From positions 1-42,141 of the forward strand of contig CACDVW010000010.1 of NCBI GenBank assembly GCA_902556355.1: a stretch of 42,141 nucleotides of DNA. The letters run 5' to 3'. A model generated the notes under the pieces. The model was not told the origin of the DNA. It did not search any database and was given only the letters and a program-made list of their open reading frames with translations. Positions 8,799-19,324 of this stretch are shown piece after piece (the first letter of the stretch is position 1; each line of letters opens with the position of its first letter). Position numbers and translations under genes: made by a program. This DNA comes from an uncultured SAR86 cluster bacterium (GTDB lineage Bacteria > Pseudomonadota > Gammaproteobacteria > Magnimaribacterales > D2472).

Positions 8799-11042
8799 TT
8801 ATGCTTTCACTTTATCTTTGATTTCAGAAAATTTTAAAGATTCATTAACTATATCAAGTTTTATTTGACCACCAGATTTAAGATTACCAAATAATAATTT
8901 ATCCACTAAAGGTTTTTTAATATTTTTAGAGATAAATCTTTCCATTGGCCTTGCACCCATTTCCTTGTCATAACCATTATCTGCTATCCAATTAATAACA
9001 GACTTTGATACAACAATTTCAACATTTCTTTTATCCAATTGAGCCTGAAGCTTTGTAAGGAACTTATCTACAATCGATAAGATAATAGACTTATCTAGGT
9101 AATTAAATTGAATTGTTTCATCGAGTCTATTTCTAAATTCAGGAGTAAATAATTTATTTAAAGAGTTCATAGCATCAGATTCATTAGATGAAGAACTAAA
9201 TCCTATATTTCTTTTTGCTAACAATTCAGCGCCAATATTAGTTGTCATAATTAAAATTACGTTTCTAAAATCTGCTTTTCTGCCATTATTGTCAGTTAAA
9301 ACACCAGCATCCATTACTTGAAGAAGAATATTAAAAATATCAGGATGTGCTTTTTCAATTTCATCTAATAACAGGACACAGTGTGGTGATTTAACAATTG
9401 CTTCAGTAAGTAAACCACCTTGATCAAAACCAACATATCCTGGAGGTGCACCAATCAGCCTTGAAACTGTATGCCTTTCCATATATTCACTCATATCAAA
9501 TCTAATAAGATCTATACCCATAATTTCTGATAACTGTTTTGATATTTCTGTTTTTCCTACACCAGTTGGTCCAGTAAATAAAAATGAGCCAATTGTTTTG
9601 TTGTCATCTCTAAGACCAACACGAGACAGCTTTATAGCACTTGCTAATGTTTCTACAGCTAAGTCCTGACCAAAAATAACTCTTTTAAGATTTTCTTCTA
9701 AGTTTTTAAGATCTTTCTTATCTGAAACAGTTATGTTCTGTTCTGGTATCTTAGTAATTTTGGATATAGTTTTTTCTATATCAGACTGTTTTACGGTTAT
9801 ATTTTTCTTATTTTTTCTTGCTATATTAAGCATAGCACCAGTTTCATCGATAACATCTATAGCCTTATCAGGTAAAAATCTATCATTAATATATTTTGAA
9901 GACAGGTCAACAGATGCCTTAACAGCTTCATTTGAGTACGCAACATTATGATAGTCCTCATATATATTTTTAATGCCATTTATTATCTCAATACATTCAT
10001 CAAACGAGGGTTCAACAACGTCAATTTTTTGAAATCTTCTAGACAGAGCCTGATTTTGATCAAAAATACCTCTGTATTCCTGGAATGTGGTTGAACCAAT
10101 GCATCTTAAAGAACCTTTTCCAAGGGCTGGTTTAAGAAGATTTGATACATCTAGAGAACCACCTGATGCAGAACCTGCCCCTATAATAGTATGTATTTCA
10201 TCTATGAATAATATTGCTTTATCTTTAGTTTCTAAGAATTTTAAAACTTCTTTAAGTCTTTTTTCAAAGTCACCTCTATATTTTGTGCCAGCAATCAATG
10301 CAGCAATATCTAATGAATAAATAACTGAATCGCTTAAGATATTTGGTACTTTATTATTACAAATTAGATATGCCAAACCCTCTGCTATTGCAGTTTTTCC
10401 AACACCTGATTCGCCTACAAGTAATGGATTATTTTTTGTTCTTCTTGATAGAATTTGAATTAGACGATCAACTTCCTTAGTTCTTCCAATTAAATTATCA
10501 ATCTTATCCTCATTAACTAGGTTATTTAAATTTATTAAATATGCGTTTTCTTCTGTTTTTAATTTTTCTTGTCCAGCACTTTCTTCTTCTGTAGTGATAC
10601 TTTCATCTATTTTTTTATCAGATGGACCATGAGATATGTATGTCACAACATCAAGCCTATTAATATTATTCTTATTTAAAATATAAACAGACCTAGATTC
10701 TTTTTCAGAAAATATAGCAACCAATAAATTGATAGGCTTTACTACCCCTTTTCCAGATGATTGGATGTGAAAAACAGCTCTTTGAAGAACTCTTTGAAAA
10801 CCAAGTGTTGGTTGAACAGCTTTATGATTATCTGTTCTCATGATACTAGATTTTTTTAGATGCTCATTAAGTTCATCTTTTAAGGTATCAACGTTAACAT
10901 TTTGTGCCTCAATAAAATCCTTTACGTCATAGTCATTGAGTATCATCAAAAAAAGATGTTCAACAGTTAGATATTGAATATTAATTTCTTGAGCCTTATC
11001 AAAAAGGTTGGCTATTGAAACTTCTAAATCTTTGCTAAACAT
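8799..11042 (-). CDS. clpA: ATP-dependent Clp protease ATP-binding subunit ClpA
   Basis: Clp N domain, two AAA+ modules (GESGVGKTAIAEGLA; GPTGVGKTEISKQL), IGF loop followed by 'LNKLFTPEFRNRLDETIQF'; directly downstream of clpS. Confidence 0.95.
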   Translation of the reverse strand: MFSKDLEVSIANLFDKAQEINIQYLTVEHLFLMILNDYDVKDFIEAQNVNVDTLKDELNEHLKKSSIMRTDNHKAVQPTLGFQRVLQRAVFHIQSSGKGVVKPINLLVAIFSEKESRSVYILNKNNINRLDVVTYISHGPSDKKIDESITTEEESAGQEKLKTEENAYLINLNNLVNEDKIDNLIGRTKEVDRLIQILSRRTKNNPLLVGESGVGKTAIAEGLAYLICNNKVPNILSDSVIYSLDIAALIAGTKYRGDFEKRLKEVLKFLETKDKAILFIDEIHTIIGAGSASGGSLDVSNLLKPALGKGSLRCIGSTTFQEYRGIFDQNQALSRRFQKIDVVEPSFDECIEIINGIKNIYEDYHNVAYSNEAVKASVDLSSKYINDRFLPDKAIDVIDETGAMLNIARKNKKNITVKQSDIEKTISKITKIPEQNITVSDKKDLKNLEENLKRVIFGQDLAVETLASAIKLSRVGLRDDNKTIGSFLFTGPTGVGKTEISKQLSEIMGIDLIRFDMSEYMERHTVSRLIGAPPGYVGFDQGGLLTEAIVKSPHCVLLLDEIEKAHPDIFNILLQVMDAGVLTDNNGRKADFRNVILIMTTNIGAELLAKRNIGFSSSSNESDAMNSLNKLFTPEFRNRLDETIQFNYLDKSIILSIVDKFLTKLQAQLDKRNVEIVVSKSVINWIADNGYDKEMGARPMERFISKNIKKPLVDKLLFGNLKSGGQIKLDIVNESLKFSEIKDKVKA

Positions 11043-11044
11043 AA

Positions 11045-11383
11045 TTAATCAGTTAATGGTTCTATTTCACTTAATAAAGGATGGTTGTGATGCTTTGCCA
11101 TATTATTAACCTCATATGACATCATCTCAGCGATCTCTTTAGAAAATATACCACAAACACCCTTTCCTTTTGTATGAACCGCCATCATTATTTGTGTGGA
11201 TTTCTCATGGGTATGATTAAAAACAGTCTGAAGAACATAAACAACGAATTCCATAGGAGTATAATCATCATTAATTAAGATGACTTGATATAAAGGCGGT
11301 TCTCTAAGTTCTGGATCTTTTTCTAGTACTGCTGACCCTAAATCATTTGATGCATCGATGGTATCTTTAGATAACCTTATCAT
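11045..11383 (-). CDS. clpS: ATP-dependent Clp protease adaptor ClpS
   Basis: 'PPLYQVILINDDYTPMEFVVYVLQTVFNHTHEKSTQIMMAVHTKGKGVCGIFSKEIAEMM' is canonical ClpS. Confidence 0.96.
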   Translation of the reverse strand: MIRLSKDTIDASNDLGSAVLEKDPELREPPLYQVILINDDYTPMEFVVYVLQTVFNHTHEKSTQIMMAVHTKGKGVCGIFSKEIAEMMSYEVNNMAKHHNHPLLSEIEPLTD

Positions 11384-12636
11384 TACATCCTTTTGACCAT
11401 CTCTTCACCAAAACCTGAACATGATACTAGATCAGCGCCATCCATCATTCTTTCAAAATCATAGGTTACTTTTTTGGCTAGAATTGTTTTTTCCATTGAG
11501 CTAATAATTAAATCTGCAGCCTCAGTCCAACCCATGTGCCTCAACATCATTTCTGCAGACAATATTAGACTTCCAGGATTAACTTTATCTTGACCAGCAT
11601 ATTTTGGTGCGGTTCCGTGGGTAGCTTCAAATACCGCATATTCATCTGATAAATTAGCTCCTGGGGCAATGCCGATACCACCAACGCAAGCGGCTAAAGC
11701 ATCTGATATGTAATCACCATTTAAATTCATTGTTGCGATAACGTCATAATCTTTGGGTCTTAATAATATTTGCTGTAAAAAAGCATCACAAATTACATCT
11801 TGAATAACTATATTTTTACCATTCTTTGGATTTTTAATTACCTGCCAAGGGCCTCCATCTAAGTCTTCTCCGTTATAAGCAGACTTAGCAAGTTCATAAC
11901 CCCAATCTCTAAATGCACCTTCGGTATATTTCATAATATTACCTTTATGAACAAGAGTTACTGAACTTCTATCATTAGCAATTGCATAATCTATTGCTTT
12001 TTTAACAAGTCTTTCTGTTCCTTCTTTTGAAATTGGTTTAACACCTATACCTACGGTATCTGGAAATCTAATTTGGACAATACCAAAATCATCTTCTAAA
12101 GTTTTAACAATTTTTTTGGATTCATCTGATTCAGCTTTGAATTCAATTCCAGCATAAATATCTTCAGAATTCTCTCTAAAAATAACCATGTCAGTATCTT
12201 GAGGTCTTTTTACCGGCGAAGGTACTCCATCAAAATATCTAATAGGCCTAAGACATACATATAAATCTAATATTTGCCTTAATGAAACATTAAGTGATCT
12301 AATGCCACCTCCAACAGGCGTAGTTAAAGGTCCCTTTATACTAACTACATATTCTTTTAGAGCTTCAATTGTTTCATCTGGTAACCAAGTATCTTTTTCA
12401 TAGACCTTGGTCGATTTCTCACCACAATAAATCTCCATCCATTCGATTTTCCTTTTTCCGCTGTATGCTAATTTCACAGCATTATCAACTACATTTAACA
12501 TTGCAGGAGTAATATCTACACCAATACCATCACCTTCGATATAAGGAATAATTGGATTGTCTGGCACATTTAATACACCATCAATGTAAGAAATTTTTTC
12601 TCCTGAAGTTGGTTCTTTGATTTTATTGAATTTCAT
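11383..12636 (-). CDS. icd: NADP-dependent isocitrate dehydrogenase
   Basis: '[23 protein letters not shown]', '[23 protein letters not shown]', '[25 protein letters not shown]'; 1-nt overlap with clpS. Confidence 0.96.
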   Translation of the reverse strand: MKFNKIKEPTSGEKISYIDGVLNVPDNPIIPYIEGDGIGVDITPAMLNVVDNAVKLAYSGKRKIEWMEIYCGEKSTKVYEKDTWLPDETIEALKEYVVSIKGPLTTPVGGGIRSLNVSLRQILDLYVCLRPIRYFDGVPSPVKRPQDTDMVIFRENSEDIYAGIEFKAESDESKKIVKTLEDDFGIVQIRFPDTVGIGVKPISKEGTERLVKKAIDYAIANDRSSVTLVHKGNIMKYTEGAFRDWGYELAKSAYNGEDLDGGPWQVIKNPKNGKNIVIQDVICDAFLQQILLRPKDYDVIATMNLNGDYISDALAACVGGIGIAPGANLSDEYAVFEATHGTAPKYAGQDKVNPGSLILSAEMMLRHMGWTEAADLIISSMEKTILAKKVTYDFERMMDGADLVSCSGFGEEMVKRM

Positions 12637-12698
12637 TTATTTACCGTTCCCTATAGTAAGATTAAATAGCTTGAAAATGGGCATTATTATACTATCAA

Positions 12699-12722
12699 TT
12701 AATGCAATATAATATGCATTAA
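12699..12722. promoter_or_regulatory. Perfect 8-8-8 inverted repeat TTAATGCA-atataata-TGCATTAA enclosing a TATAAT box upstream of mnmA
   Basis: Directly visible dyad; TATAAT at 12708-12713; mnmA ATG at 12733. Confidence 0.5.
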
Positions 12723-12732
12723 AATAAAGAAT

Positions 12733-13812
12733 ATGGCTAAAAAAACTGTTGTTGTAGGACTTTCGGGAGGTGTTGACTCATCTGTCTCTGCTTATTTGTT
12801 AAAAGAAGCGGGATATGATGTTAAAGCTTTGTTTATGAAAAACTGGCAATCAGAACCAGGTGAAGTTTGTACATCAGAGATAGATTTTAAGGATGCTTCT
12901 GATGTCTGCGATAAATTGGACATACCATTATATAAAGCAAATTTTTCAGATGAATATTGGGATAGAGTATTTACTAATTTTTTAAGCGAGCATGAAAAAG
13001 GTAGAACACCTAATCCAGATGTATTGTGTAATAGAGAAATAAAATTTAAATCATTTTTAGACTACTCATTTAAAATAGGTGCTGATTATATTGCTACAGG
13101 TCATTATGCAAAGATTATAAATAAAGACGGTAAGTATCACCTTGCTAGAGCAAAAGATATAAATAAAGATCAAACTTATTTTCTACATGAGGTTTCTGAA
13201 AAAGAATTTTCGAAATGCCTCTTCCCTTTAGAAAATTTAATGAAATCAGAAGTAAGAGAAATAGCGTTAAAAAATAATTTAGTTACGGCTAATAAAAAAG
13301 ATTCTGTTGGTATATGTTTTGTAGGTGAGAAAAACCTTAAAGATTTTTTAAACAGATTTATAGAATTTAAAAAGGGAAATATAAAAGATGAAAATAATAA
13401 TGTAATTGGCCAACACCAAGGTGCAATTTTGTACACCCAAGGTCAAAGACAGGGTCTTATGATTGGAGGTGTCAAAGGCAAAGAAGAACTACCATGGTAT
13501 GTTTATAAAAAAGATATTCCAAATAATGAGATATATGTATGTCAAGGTGGCGACAATGAATTACTAATGAATAAAGGTCTTTATGTTGAAGATATAAACT
13601 TTATAAATGATATAAATTATCAATATCCAATTAATTGTTCAGTTCAGGTAAGACACCAACACACTCCTGTTAAGTGTTTTATCGAAAAATTATCTAATGA
13701 AACTAAAGTTACATTCTCTGAACCAATTAGAGCAATTGCACCGGGACAATCAGCAGTATTTTATGATAGTGAAATATGTCTGGGTGGCGGAGTTATTTGT
13801 AAGACTTTTTAA
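12733..13812 (+). CDS. mnmA: tRNA-specific 2-thiouridylase MnmA
   Basis: 'VVVGLSGGVDSSVSAYLLKEAGYDVKALFMKNW', 'TPNPDVLCNREIKF', 'ADYIATGHYAKI', 'GICFVGEKNLKDFL'. Confidence 0.96.
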   Translation: MAKKTVVVGLSGGVDSSVSAYLLKEAGYDVKALFMKNWQSEPGEVCTSEIDFKDASDVCDKLDIPLYKANFSDEYWDRVFTNFLSEHEKGRTPNPDVLCNREIKFKSFLDYSFKIGADYIATGHYAKIINKDGKYHLARAKDINKDQTYFLHEVSEKEFSKCLFPLENLMKSEVREIALKNNLVTANKKDSVGICFVGEKNLKDFLNRFIEFKKGNIKDENNNVIGQHQGAILYTQGQRQGLMIGGVKGKEELPWYVYKKDIPNNEIYVCQGGDNELLMNKGLYVEDINFINDINYQYPINCSVQVRHQHTPVKCFIEKLSNETKVTFSEPIRAIAPGQSAVFYDSEICLGGGVICKTF

Positions 13813-13847
13813 TATATAATTCTTACTTTCAAATACAAGATTAAAAT

Positions 13848-15209
13848 ATGAAATTTGATCACAACAATATTTCACCACTAGATAGTAGGTACGCAAATAA
13901 AATATCTAATTTTAGAGAAAATTTCAGCGAATCTGCATTAATAAAAATTAGATTTGAAATAGAAATAGAATGGATTTTGTTTTTATGTAATAAGCTTCCA
14001 AAAACATTCAAACCTTTATCAAAAAATTCTATAGAAAAAATAATTAACTTTAAAAATAAATTTGATAATAAATCAGTATTAAAAATAAAAAAAATTGAAG
14101 CCACAACAAATCATGATGTTAAAGCAGTCGAATATTTTATTAGAGATTATTTCAAAAAAGATAAAGTCCTTTCTTCATATATTCATTTAATTCATTTTGG
14201 ATTAACAAGTGAAGATGTGAATTCTCTTAGTTATGCGGTGATGATAAAAAAAGGAATATCCATATATGTAAATGAAATCACTAGACTAAATAAAGTATTA
14301 AATTCATATTCAAAAAAATGGTCTAATGTAGCTTTTTTAGCAAGAACTCATGGCCAACCTGCATCACCTTCAACATTAGGTAAAGAATTTAAAGTTTTTG
14401 CATCGCGACTAGATAGAGAAATATCAATTTTAAAATCAGTTAAACCGATGGCAAAATTTAGTGGTGCAACAGGAAATTATCATACTTTTGATATTGTAGA
14501 TAATAAAGTTAAATGGTCGCATATTAATAAAAAGTTTATTAAGCAATTTGCTGTTGAACAAAATCCATATACTACTCAGATTGAGCCACATGATTGGATA
14601 GCTGAGATATGTCACTCTATGGTAAGAATTAACAATATACTCATAGATCTTTGCCAGGATGCATGGATATATATATCAAATGATATTTTTGCACTGAAAC
14701 TTTTAAAAAATGAAGTTGGATCTTCAACAATGCCTCATAAAGTAAATCCAATAGATTTTGAGAATGCTGAAGGAAATTTTGGAATCTCTTCTGCACTATT
14801 AGAGTTTTTTGCGAACAAACTTACAAAATCAAGACATCAAAGGGACCTATCAGATTCAACTGTTTTAAGAAACGTGGGTTTAGGATTTGGTTATTCAGCT
14901 TTAGCTATAAAATCTGCAATTAATGGGCTAAGTAAAATAACTCCTAATAAAATCCAAATACAAAATGAACTTAATGATAATTGGGAAGTGTTAACTGAAG
15001 CAGTACAAACATTAATGCGATATGAAGGAATTCCAGATGCTTATGAACAACTAAAAAAATTATCTAGAGGTTCAAAATTAGATCAAGAAACATATATTTC
15101 TTTTATAAAATCTCTTTCAATTAGCGAAGATTCAAAAGAAAAACTACTTAATTTAAAACCCAACCTCTATATTGGAAAAGCAAGAGAAATAGCTAAATCC
15201 TCATATTAG
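13848..15209 (+). CDS. purB: Adenylosuccinate lyase
   Basis: 'SPLDSRYANKISNFRENFSESALIKIRFEIE', 'ATTNHDVKAVEYFI', 'HFGLTSEDVNSLSYA', 'GSSTMPHKVNPIDFENAEGN'. Confidence 0.96.
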   Translation: MKFDHNNISPLDSRYANKISNFRENFSESALIKIRFEIEIEWILFLCNKLPKTFKPLSKNSIEKIINFKNKFDNKSVLKIKKIEATTNHDVKAVEYFIRDYFKKDKVLSSYIHLIHFGLTSEDVNSLSYAVMIKKGISIYVNEITRLNKVLNSYSKKWSNVAFLARTHGQPASPSTLGKEFKVFASRLDREISILKSVKPMAKFSGATGNYHTFDIVDNKVKWSHINKKFIKQFAVEQNPYTTQIEPHDWIAEICHSMVRINNILIDLCQDAWIYISNDIFALKLLKNEVGSSTMPHKVNPIDFENAEGNFGISSALLEFFANKLTKSRHQRDLSDSTVLRNVGLGFGYSALAIKSAINGLSKITPNKIQIQNELNDNWEVLTEAVQTLMRYEGIPDAYEQLKKLSRGSKLDQETYISFIKSLSISEDSKEKLLNLKPNLYIGKAREIAKSSY

Positions 15210-15260
15210 CTAGATTTTGTAGTAAAGCTACACATAAATATCCCAATAAATACATTTAAA

Positions 15261-15284
15261 TCAACATTCTTTAGATAATGTTGA
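15261..15284. promoter_or_regulatory. Perfect 8-8-8 inverted repeat TCAACATT-ctttagat-AATGTTGA upstream of aceA
   Basis: Directly visible dyad; right arm overlaps a TTGACA hexamer at 15281-15286; aceA ATG at 15345. Confidence 0.45.
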
Positions 15285-15344
15285 CATAAAAAACCTATTA
15301 TTATCTACTACACTACATAACTTAAGAGGTAATAGGGAAATACC

Positions 15345-16925
15345 ATGTCAAAACACGAAGAAATAAAAAATAATGTTATGGATATAGAATCAATATCTTC
15401 ATCTGATTGGAGTTCTATCAGTCCAGAATATGTCACAAGAATGAGAAAACAAAACCGCTTTAAGACTGGTTTAGATATTGCAAAATATACAGCATCTATT
15501 ATGCGTAAAGATATGGAAGAATACGATGCAGATTCATCAAAATATACACAGTCTCTTGGTTGTTGGCATGGTTTTATTGGTCAACAAAAGCTAATTTCAA
15601 TAAAAAAACATTTTAAAACCACTAATAAAAAATACTTATATCTATCAGGTTGGATGATAGCAGCATTAAGATCGGATTTTGGACCACTTCCTGACCAATC
15701 AATGCATGAAAAAACTTCGGTTGCTAATCTTATTGAAGAGCTTTATACATTTCTAAGACAGGCTGATGCAAGGGAATTAGGAGATTTATACAGAAAATTA
15801 GACAATGCAAATGATTCTGATAAACAAGTAATACAAGAAAAAATTGATAATTTTGAAACACATGTTGTCCCGATAATTGCAGACATTGATGCGGGTTTTG
15901 GAAACGAAGAAGCTACATACTTGATGGCTAAACAAATGATTGAAGCAGGTGCATGTGCCATACAAATTGAAAATCAAGTTTCTGATGAAAAACAATGCGG
16001 ACACCAAGACGGAAAAGTTACTGTTCCACATGCAGATTTTTTAGCAAAAATTAATGCTGTCAGATATGCTTTTTTAGAATTAGGTGTTGATGAAGGTATT
16101 ATTGTAGCTAGAACTGATTCTTTAGGTGCCGGCCTTACTAAACAAATTGCTATAACAAATGAAAAAGGTGATCTTGGTGATCAATATAATTCCTTCTTAG
16201 ATATGGAAGAAGTTGCACAAGAAGATATGAAACATGGTGATGTGATGATTAACAAAGATGGTTATTTATTACGTCCAAAAAGACTTCCTAGCAATTTATA
16301 TCAGTTTAAAAAAGGTACTGGAGAAGCAAGATGTATTTTGGATTCAATTACAAGTCTTCAAAATGGTGCAGATTTAATATGGATTGAAACTGAAAAACCT
16401 CATATTGGACAAATTGGTGCAATGATGGATGAAATTAGAAAAGTAGTTCCAAATGCAAAACTTGTCTATAACAATAGTCCATCTTTTAACTGGACTTTAA
16501 ATTTTAGACAACAAATATTTGATGCAATGGAAAATGATGGAAAGGATATGTCAGCATATAATAGAGATGACTTGATGAATGAAGCTTATGATAATTCAGA
16601 ATTAGGTATAGAAGCAGATAATAAGATAAGAACATTCCAAGAAGATGCTGCTAGAGAGGCAGGAATTTTTCATCACCTTATAACCCTCCCCACCTACCAT
16701 ACCGCTGCTTTGTCTACAGATAATTTAGCTAAAGAATATTTTGGAGATCAAGGAATGTTGGGATACGTAGCAAATGTTCAGAGAAAAGAAATTAGAGAAG
16801 GTATTGCATGTGTGAAACATCAAAATATGTCTGGCTCAGATATGGGTGATGATCATAAGGAGTATTTTGCAGGTGACGCAGCATTAAAAGCAGCCGGTAA
16901 AGATAATACTATGAATCAGTTCTAG
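15345..16925 (+). CDS. aceA: Isocitrate lyase (long ~530-aa form)
   Basis: 'GCWHGFIGQQKLISIKKHF', 'DIDAGFGNEEATYLMAKQMIEAGACAIQIENQVSDEKQCGHQDGKVTVPH' with KQCGH active-site motif. Confidence 0.94.
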   Translation: MSKHEEIKNNVMDIESISSSDWSSISPEYVTRMRKQNRFKTGLDIAKYTASIMRKDMEEYDADSSKYTQSLGCWHGFIGQQKLISIKKHFKTTNKKYLYLSGWMIAALRSDFGPLPDQSMHEKTSVANLIEELYTFLRQADARELGDLYRKLDNANDSDKQVIQEKIDNFETHVVPIIADIDAGFGNEEATYLMAKQMIEAGACAIQIENQVSDEKQCGHQDGKVTVPHADFLAKINAVRYAFLELGVDEGIIVARTDSLGAGLTKQIAITNEKGDLGDQYNSFLDMEEVAQEDMKHGDVMINKDGYLLRPKRLPSNLYQFKKGTGEARCILDSITSLQNGADLIWIETEKPHIGQIGAMMDEIRKVVPNAKLVYNNSPSFNWTLNFRQQIFDAMENDGKDMSAYNRDDLMNEAYDNSELGIEADNKIRTFQEDAAREAGIFHHLITLPTYHTAALSTDNLAKEYFGDQGMLGYVANVQRKEIREGIACVKHQNMSGSDMGDDHKEYFAGDAALKAAGKDNTMNQF

Positions 16926-17091
16926 TACAGGAGTTCATTTCTGTTTTACCACATATAGAGCATGTACCATCTTCTGATGTCATAACACCACCGCATGAAC
17001 CTTCTATGGGTTTATTCCTCAATATTAATCCAATAGCGAGTGCTGAAAATGCAACAGCAATGACTATAAATGTTGCTAAAAATGTACTCAT
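16909..17091 (-). CDS. nqrM: Na+-NQR maturation protein NqrM
   Basis: 60 aa: one TM plus 'KPIEGSCGGVMTSEDGTCSICGKTEMNSC' cysteine pattern; last gene of the nqr/apbE cluster; 4-nt overlap with apbE. Confidence 0.88.
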   Translation of the reverse strand: MSTFLATFIVIAVAFSALAIGLILRNKPIEGSCGGVMTSEDGTCSICGKTEMNSCTRTDS

Positions 17092-18077
17092 AATCCGAGA
17101 TTATACCATTCATTAGAAAACATTAATTTAAATTCATTATCTAACTCAACCACCAACATTAAGGCTATATTATGCTTGTTAGCGTAGTTAAGAGACTCTG
17201 GGTAACCAATGGCATTAAATGCTGTAGCTAGAGCATCTGCATAGGTAGCAGAAGTCTGATGGGCAACTGTTACCGATAAAGCGTTGGATTTAATTGATGA
17301 TAGTGTTTTTGGATTTAAAGTATGAGAAATTTTTTCATTATCTGAGTTAATTTTGTAATTCCTATACTCACCTGAAGTTGCTATGGATAAAAAATTATTT
17401 TTATTTTCAATGATATAAATTGCATTATCTGATAGAGCAGCTGGATTTTGTATTCCAACTTTCCATGGTAGTTCGTTGTTAGAACCATTAATTATTAATT
17501 CGCCTCCAATATCAATAAGATGATTAGGTAGATTATTTTGTAATAAATATTCGTGTATGAGCTGAACAGCATAGCCTTTAGCAATTGAAGATAAATCAAA
17601 CCAATTATTAGATGATTTAATAATTGTATAGTTATCTAGCAATAAATAACCGGATAATAAATCTTGCTTTAAATCTTGATTAAATGACGGTGCGAATCCT
17701 AACTCACTTGAGACTTTACCTAAGGTGATGTCATAGAAACCATCAGAAATATTATGAATATCTTTTGCAATTTCTAAAATATTATACAAATCAGAACTTA
17801 TTGTTATGGGTGTTTCTAGTGGTTTTTGATTCAATAAGGCTATTTCTGAATTAGGTTTATAATTCGAGGCAACAAGATCAACTTTGTTAATAATTTTTTT
17901 AATATTCTTTTCATGATGGTCAGCAATAAATTCTGTGGACGTAACTGACCAGTAAGTACCGTATGCATAGCCGTTAATTGTGTATGTATTACTATTATTA
18001 GATGAATAAGCAATATAAACACATATACAGCCTACTATTAATGCAAGTAATTTAGAAAAAAATTTTCTCGAAATCAA
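17088..18077 (-). CDS. apbE: FAD:protein FMN transferase ApbE
   Basis: 'YAYGTYWSVTSTEF', 'WFDLSSIAKGYAVQLIHEYL', 'NHLIDIGGELIING', 'SHTLNPKTL', 'ATYADALATAFNAIGYPE'; located in the nqr operon. Confidence 0.92.
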   Translation of the reverse strand: MISRKFFSKLLALIVGCICVYIAYSSNNSNTYTINGYAYGTYWSVTSTEFIADHHEKNIKKIINKVDLVASNYKPNSEIALLNQKPLETPITISSDLYNILEIAKDIHNISDGFYDITLGKVSSELGFAPSFNQDLKQDLLSGYLLLDNYTIIKSSNNWFDLSSIAKGYAVQLIHEYLLQNNLPNHLIDIGGELIINGSNNELPWKVGIQNPAALSDNAIYIIENKNNFLSIATSGEYRNYKINSDNEKISHTLNPKTLSSIKSNALSVTVAHQTSATYADALATAFNAIGYPESLNYANKHNIALMLVVELDNEFKLMFSNEWYNLGL

Positions 18078-18083
18078 ACTAGA

Positions 18084-19310
18084 TTAGCCACCAAAATCAT
18101 CTAAGGCAATATTCTCAGGCTCAACACCAATATTGGTAAGAAGATCAATGACAGCCTTATTCATCATTGGAGGTCCACACATATAGTATTCACAATCCTC
18201 TGGTGCTTCATGCTGTTTTAGATAATTTTCATATAAAACATTATGTATAAAACCTGTATCACCATCCCAATCATCCTCAGGTTGAGGGTCAGATAAGGCA
18301 ACATGCCATTCAAAATTATCATATTTTTCTGCTAATGCATTAAATTCATCAACATAGAACATTTCTTTTAAACTCCTGGCACCATACCAAAATGTTATTT
18401 TTCTATCTGTATTAATTCTAAGCAATTGATCAAATATATGTGAACGCATTGGCGCCATACCAGCTCCACCACCTACAAATACCATTTCATTAGTTGTTTC
18501 CTTTGCAAAAAATTCACCAAAAGGACCAAAAACTTTTACCTTATCACCTGGTTTTAAGTTGAATGTCCATGATGACATTATCCCAGGAGGAAAGTCAGTT
18601 CCTGGAGGTGGAGATGCTATTCGAATATTAAATTTAATAATACCCTTTTCCTCAGGATAATTAGCCATTGAATAAGCTCTAATAACTGGTTCGGTATTTA
18701 TTGATCTGTTATCCCAAATCTTAAATTTATCCCAATCAGTATGGTACTCTTCTTGAATATCAAAAGATTTATAATCTATATCATATGCAGGTGCTTCAAG
18801 CTGTACATATCCACCAGCTCTAAAATCTACATTCTCTCCTTCTGGAAGCTTTAAAACTAATTCTTTAATAAATGTAGCAACATTATCATTTGATATAACT
18901 TCGCACTCCCACTCTTTAACACCAAATATTTCTTCAGGGACTTCAATTTTCATGTCACTTTTAACAGGAACTTGGCAAGAAAGTCTCCAACCATCATTTT
19001 TTTCGCGTGAATTAAAATGTGACTCTTCAGTTGGAAGGATTGAACCACCTCCATCTAGAACAACACATTTACATTGACTGCATGTACCGCCGCCACCACA
19101 TGCAGATGATAGAAATATCTTATTGTCAGCAAGTGTTTGAAGTAATTTTGAACCAGCGGGAACAACTAAAGGGTTTGAAGAATCACCATTAATTTCTATT
19201 GAAACATCACCAGTTGAGACAAGTTTTGATCTAGCACCAATAATTACTATAACTAATGTTAAAACTATTCCTGAAAAAGCTAAAACTCCAAGTATTAAAT
19301 CAATCTGCAT
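18084..19310 (-). CDS. nqrF: Na+-translocating NADH:quinone reductase subunit F
   Basis: 2Fe-2S motif '[14 protein letters not shown]', FAD-binding '[11 protein letters not shown]', NADH-binding '[20 protein letters not shown]', '[13 protein letters not shown]', C-terminal '[10 protein letters not shown]'. Confidence 0.97.
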   Translation of the reverse strand: MQIDLILGVLAFSGIVLTLVIVIIGARSKLVSTGDVSIEINGDSSNPLVVPAGSKLLQTLADNKIFLSSACGGGGTCSQCKCVVLDGGGSILPTEESHFNSREKNDGWRLSCQVPVKSDMKIEVPEEIFGVKEWECEVISNDNVATFIKELVLKLPEGENVDFRAGGYVQLEAPAYDIDYKSFDIQEEYHTDWDKFKIWDNRSINTEPVIRAYSMANYPEEKGIIKFNIRIASPPPGTDFPPGIMSSWTFNLKPGDKVKVFGPFGEFFAKETTNEMVFVGGGAGMAPMRSHIFDQLLRINTDRKITFWYGARSLKEMFYVDEFNALAEKYDNFEWHVALSDPQPEDDWDGDTGFIHNVLYENYLKQHEAPEDCEYYMCGPPMMNKAVIDLLTNIGVEPENIALDDFGG

Positions 19311-19324
19311 AATTCATTTCTCTT

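Noticed and set aside
9733-10320. Antisense ORFs in clpA (9733-9951, 10087-10320)
   Set aside because: Shadow ORFs of a highly conserved gene.
12637-12732. Possible tRNA or small RNA between icd and mnmA
   Set aside because: Too short and AT-rich, no cloverleaf; only the dyad was retained.
13176-14104. Antisense ORFs in mnmA and purB (13176-13436, 13859-14104)
   Set aside because: Low-complexity translations opposite conserved CDSs.
15743-16031. Two antisense ORFs in aceA
   Set aside because: Mutually overlapping and opposite a conserved CDS.
17840-18022. Alternative-frame minus-strand ORF inside apbE
   Set aside because: Overlaps the true ApbE N-terminus; no motif.
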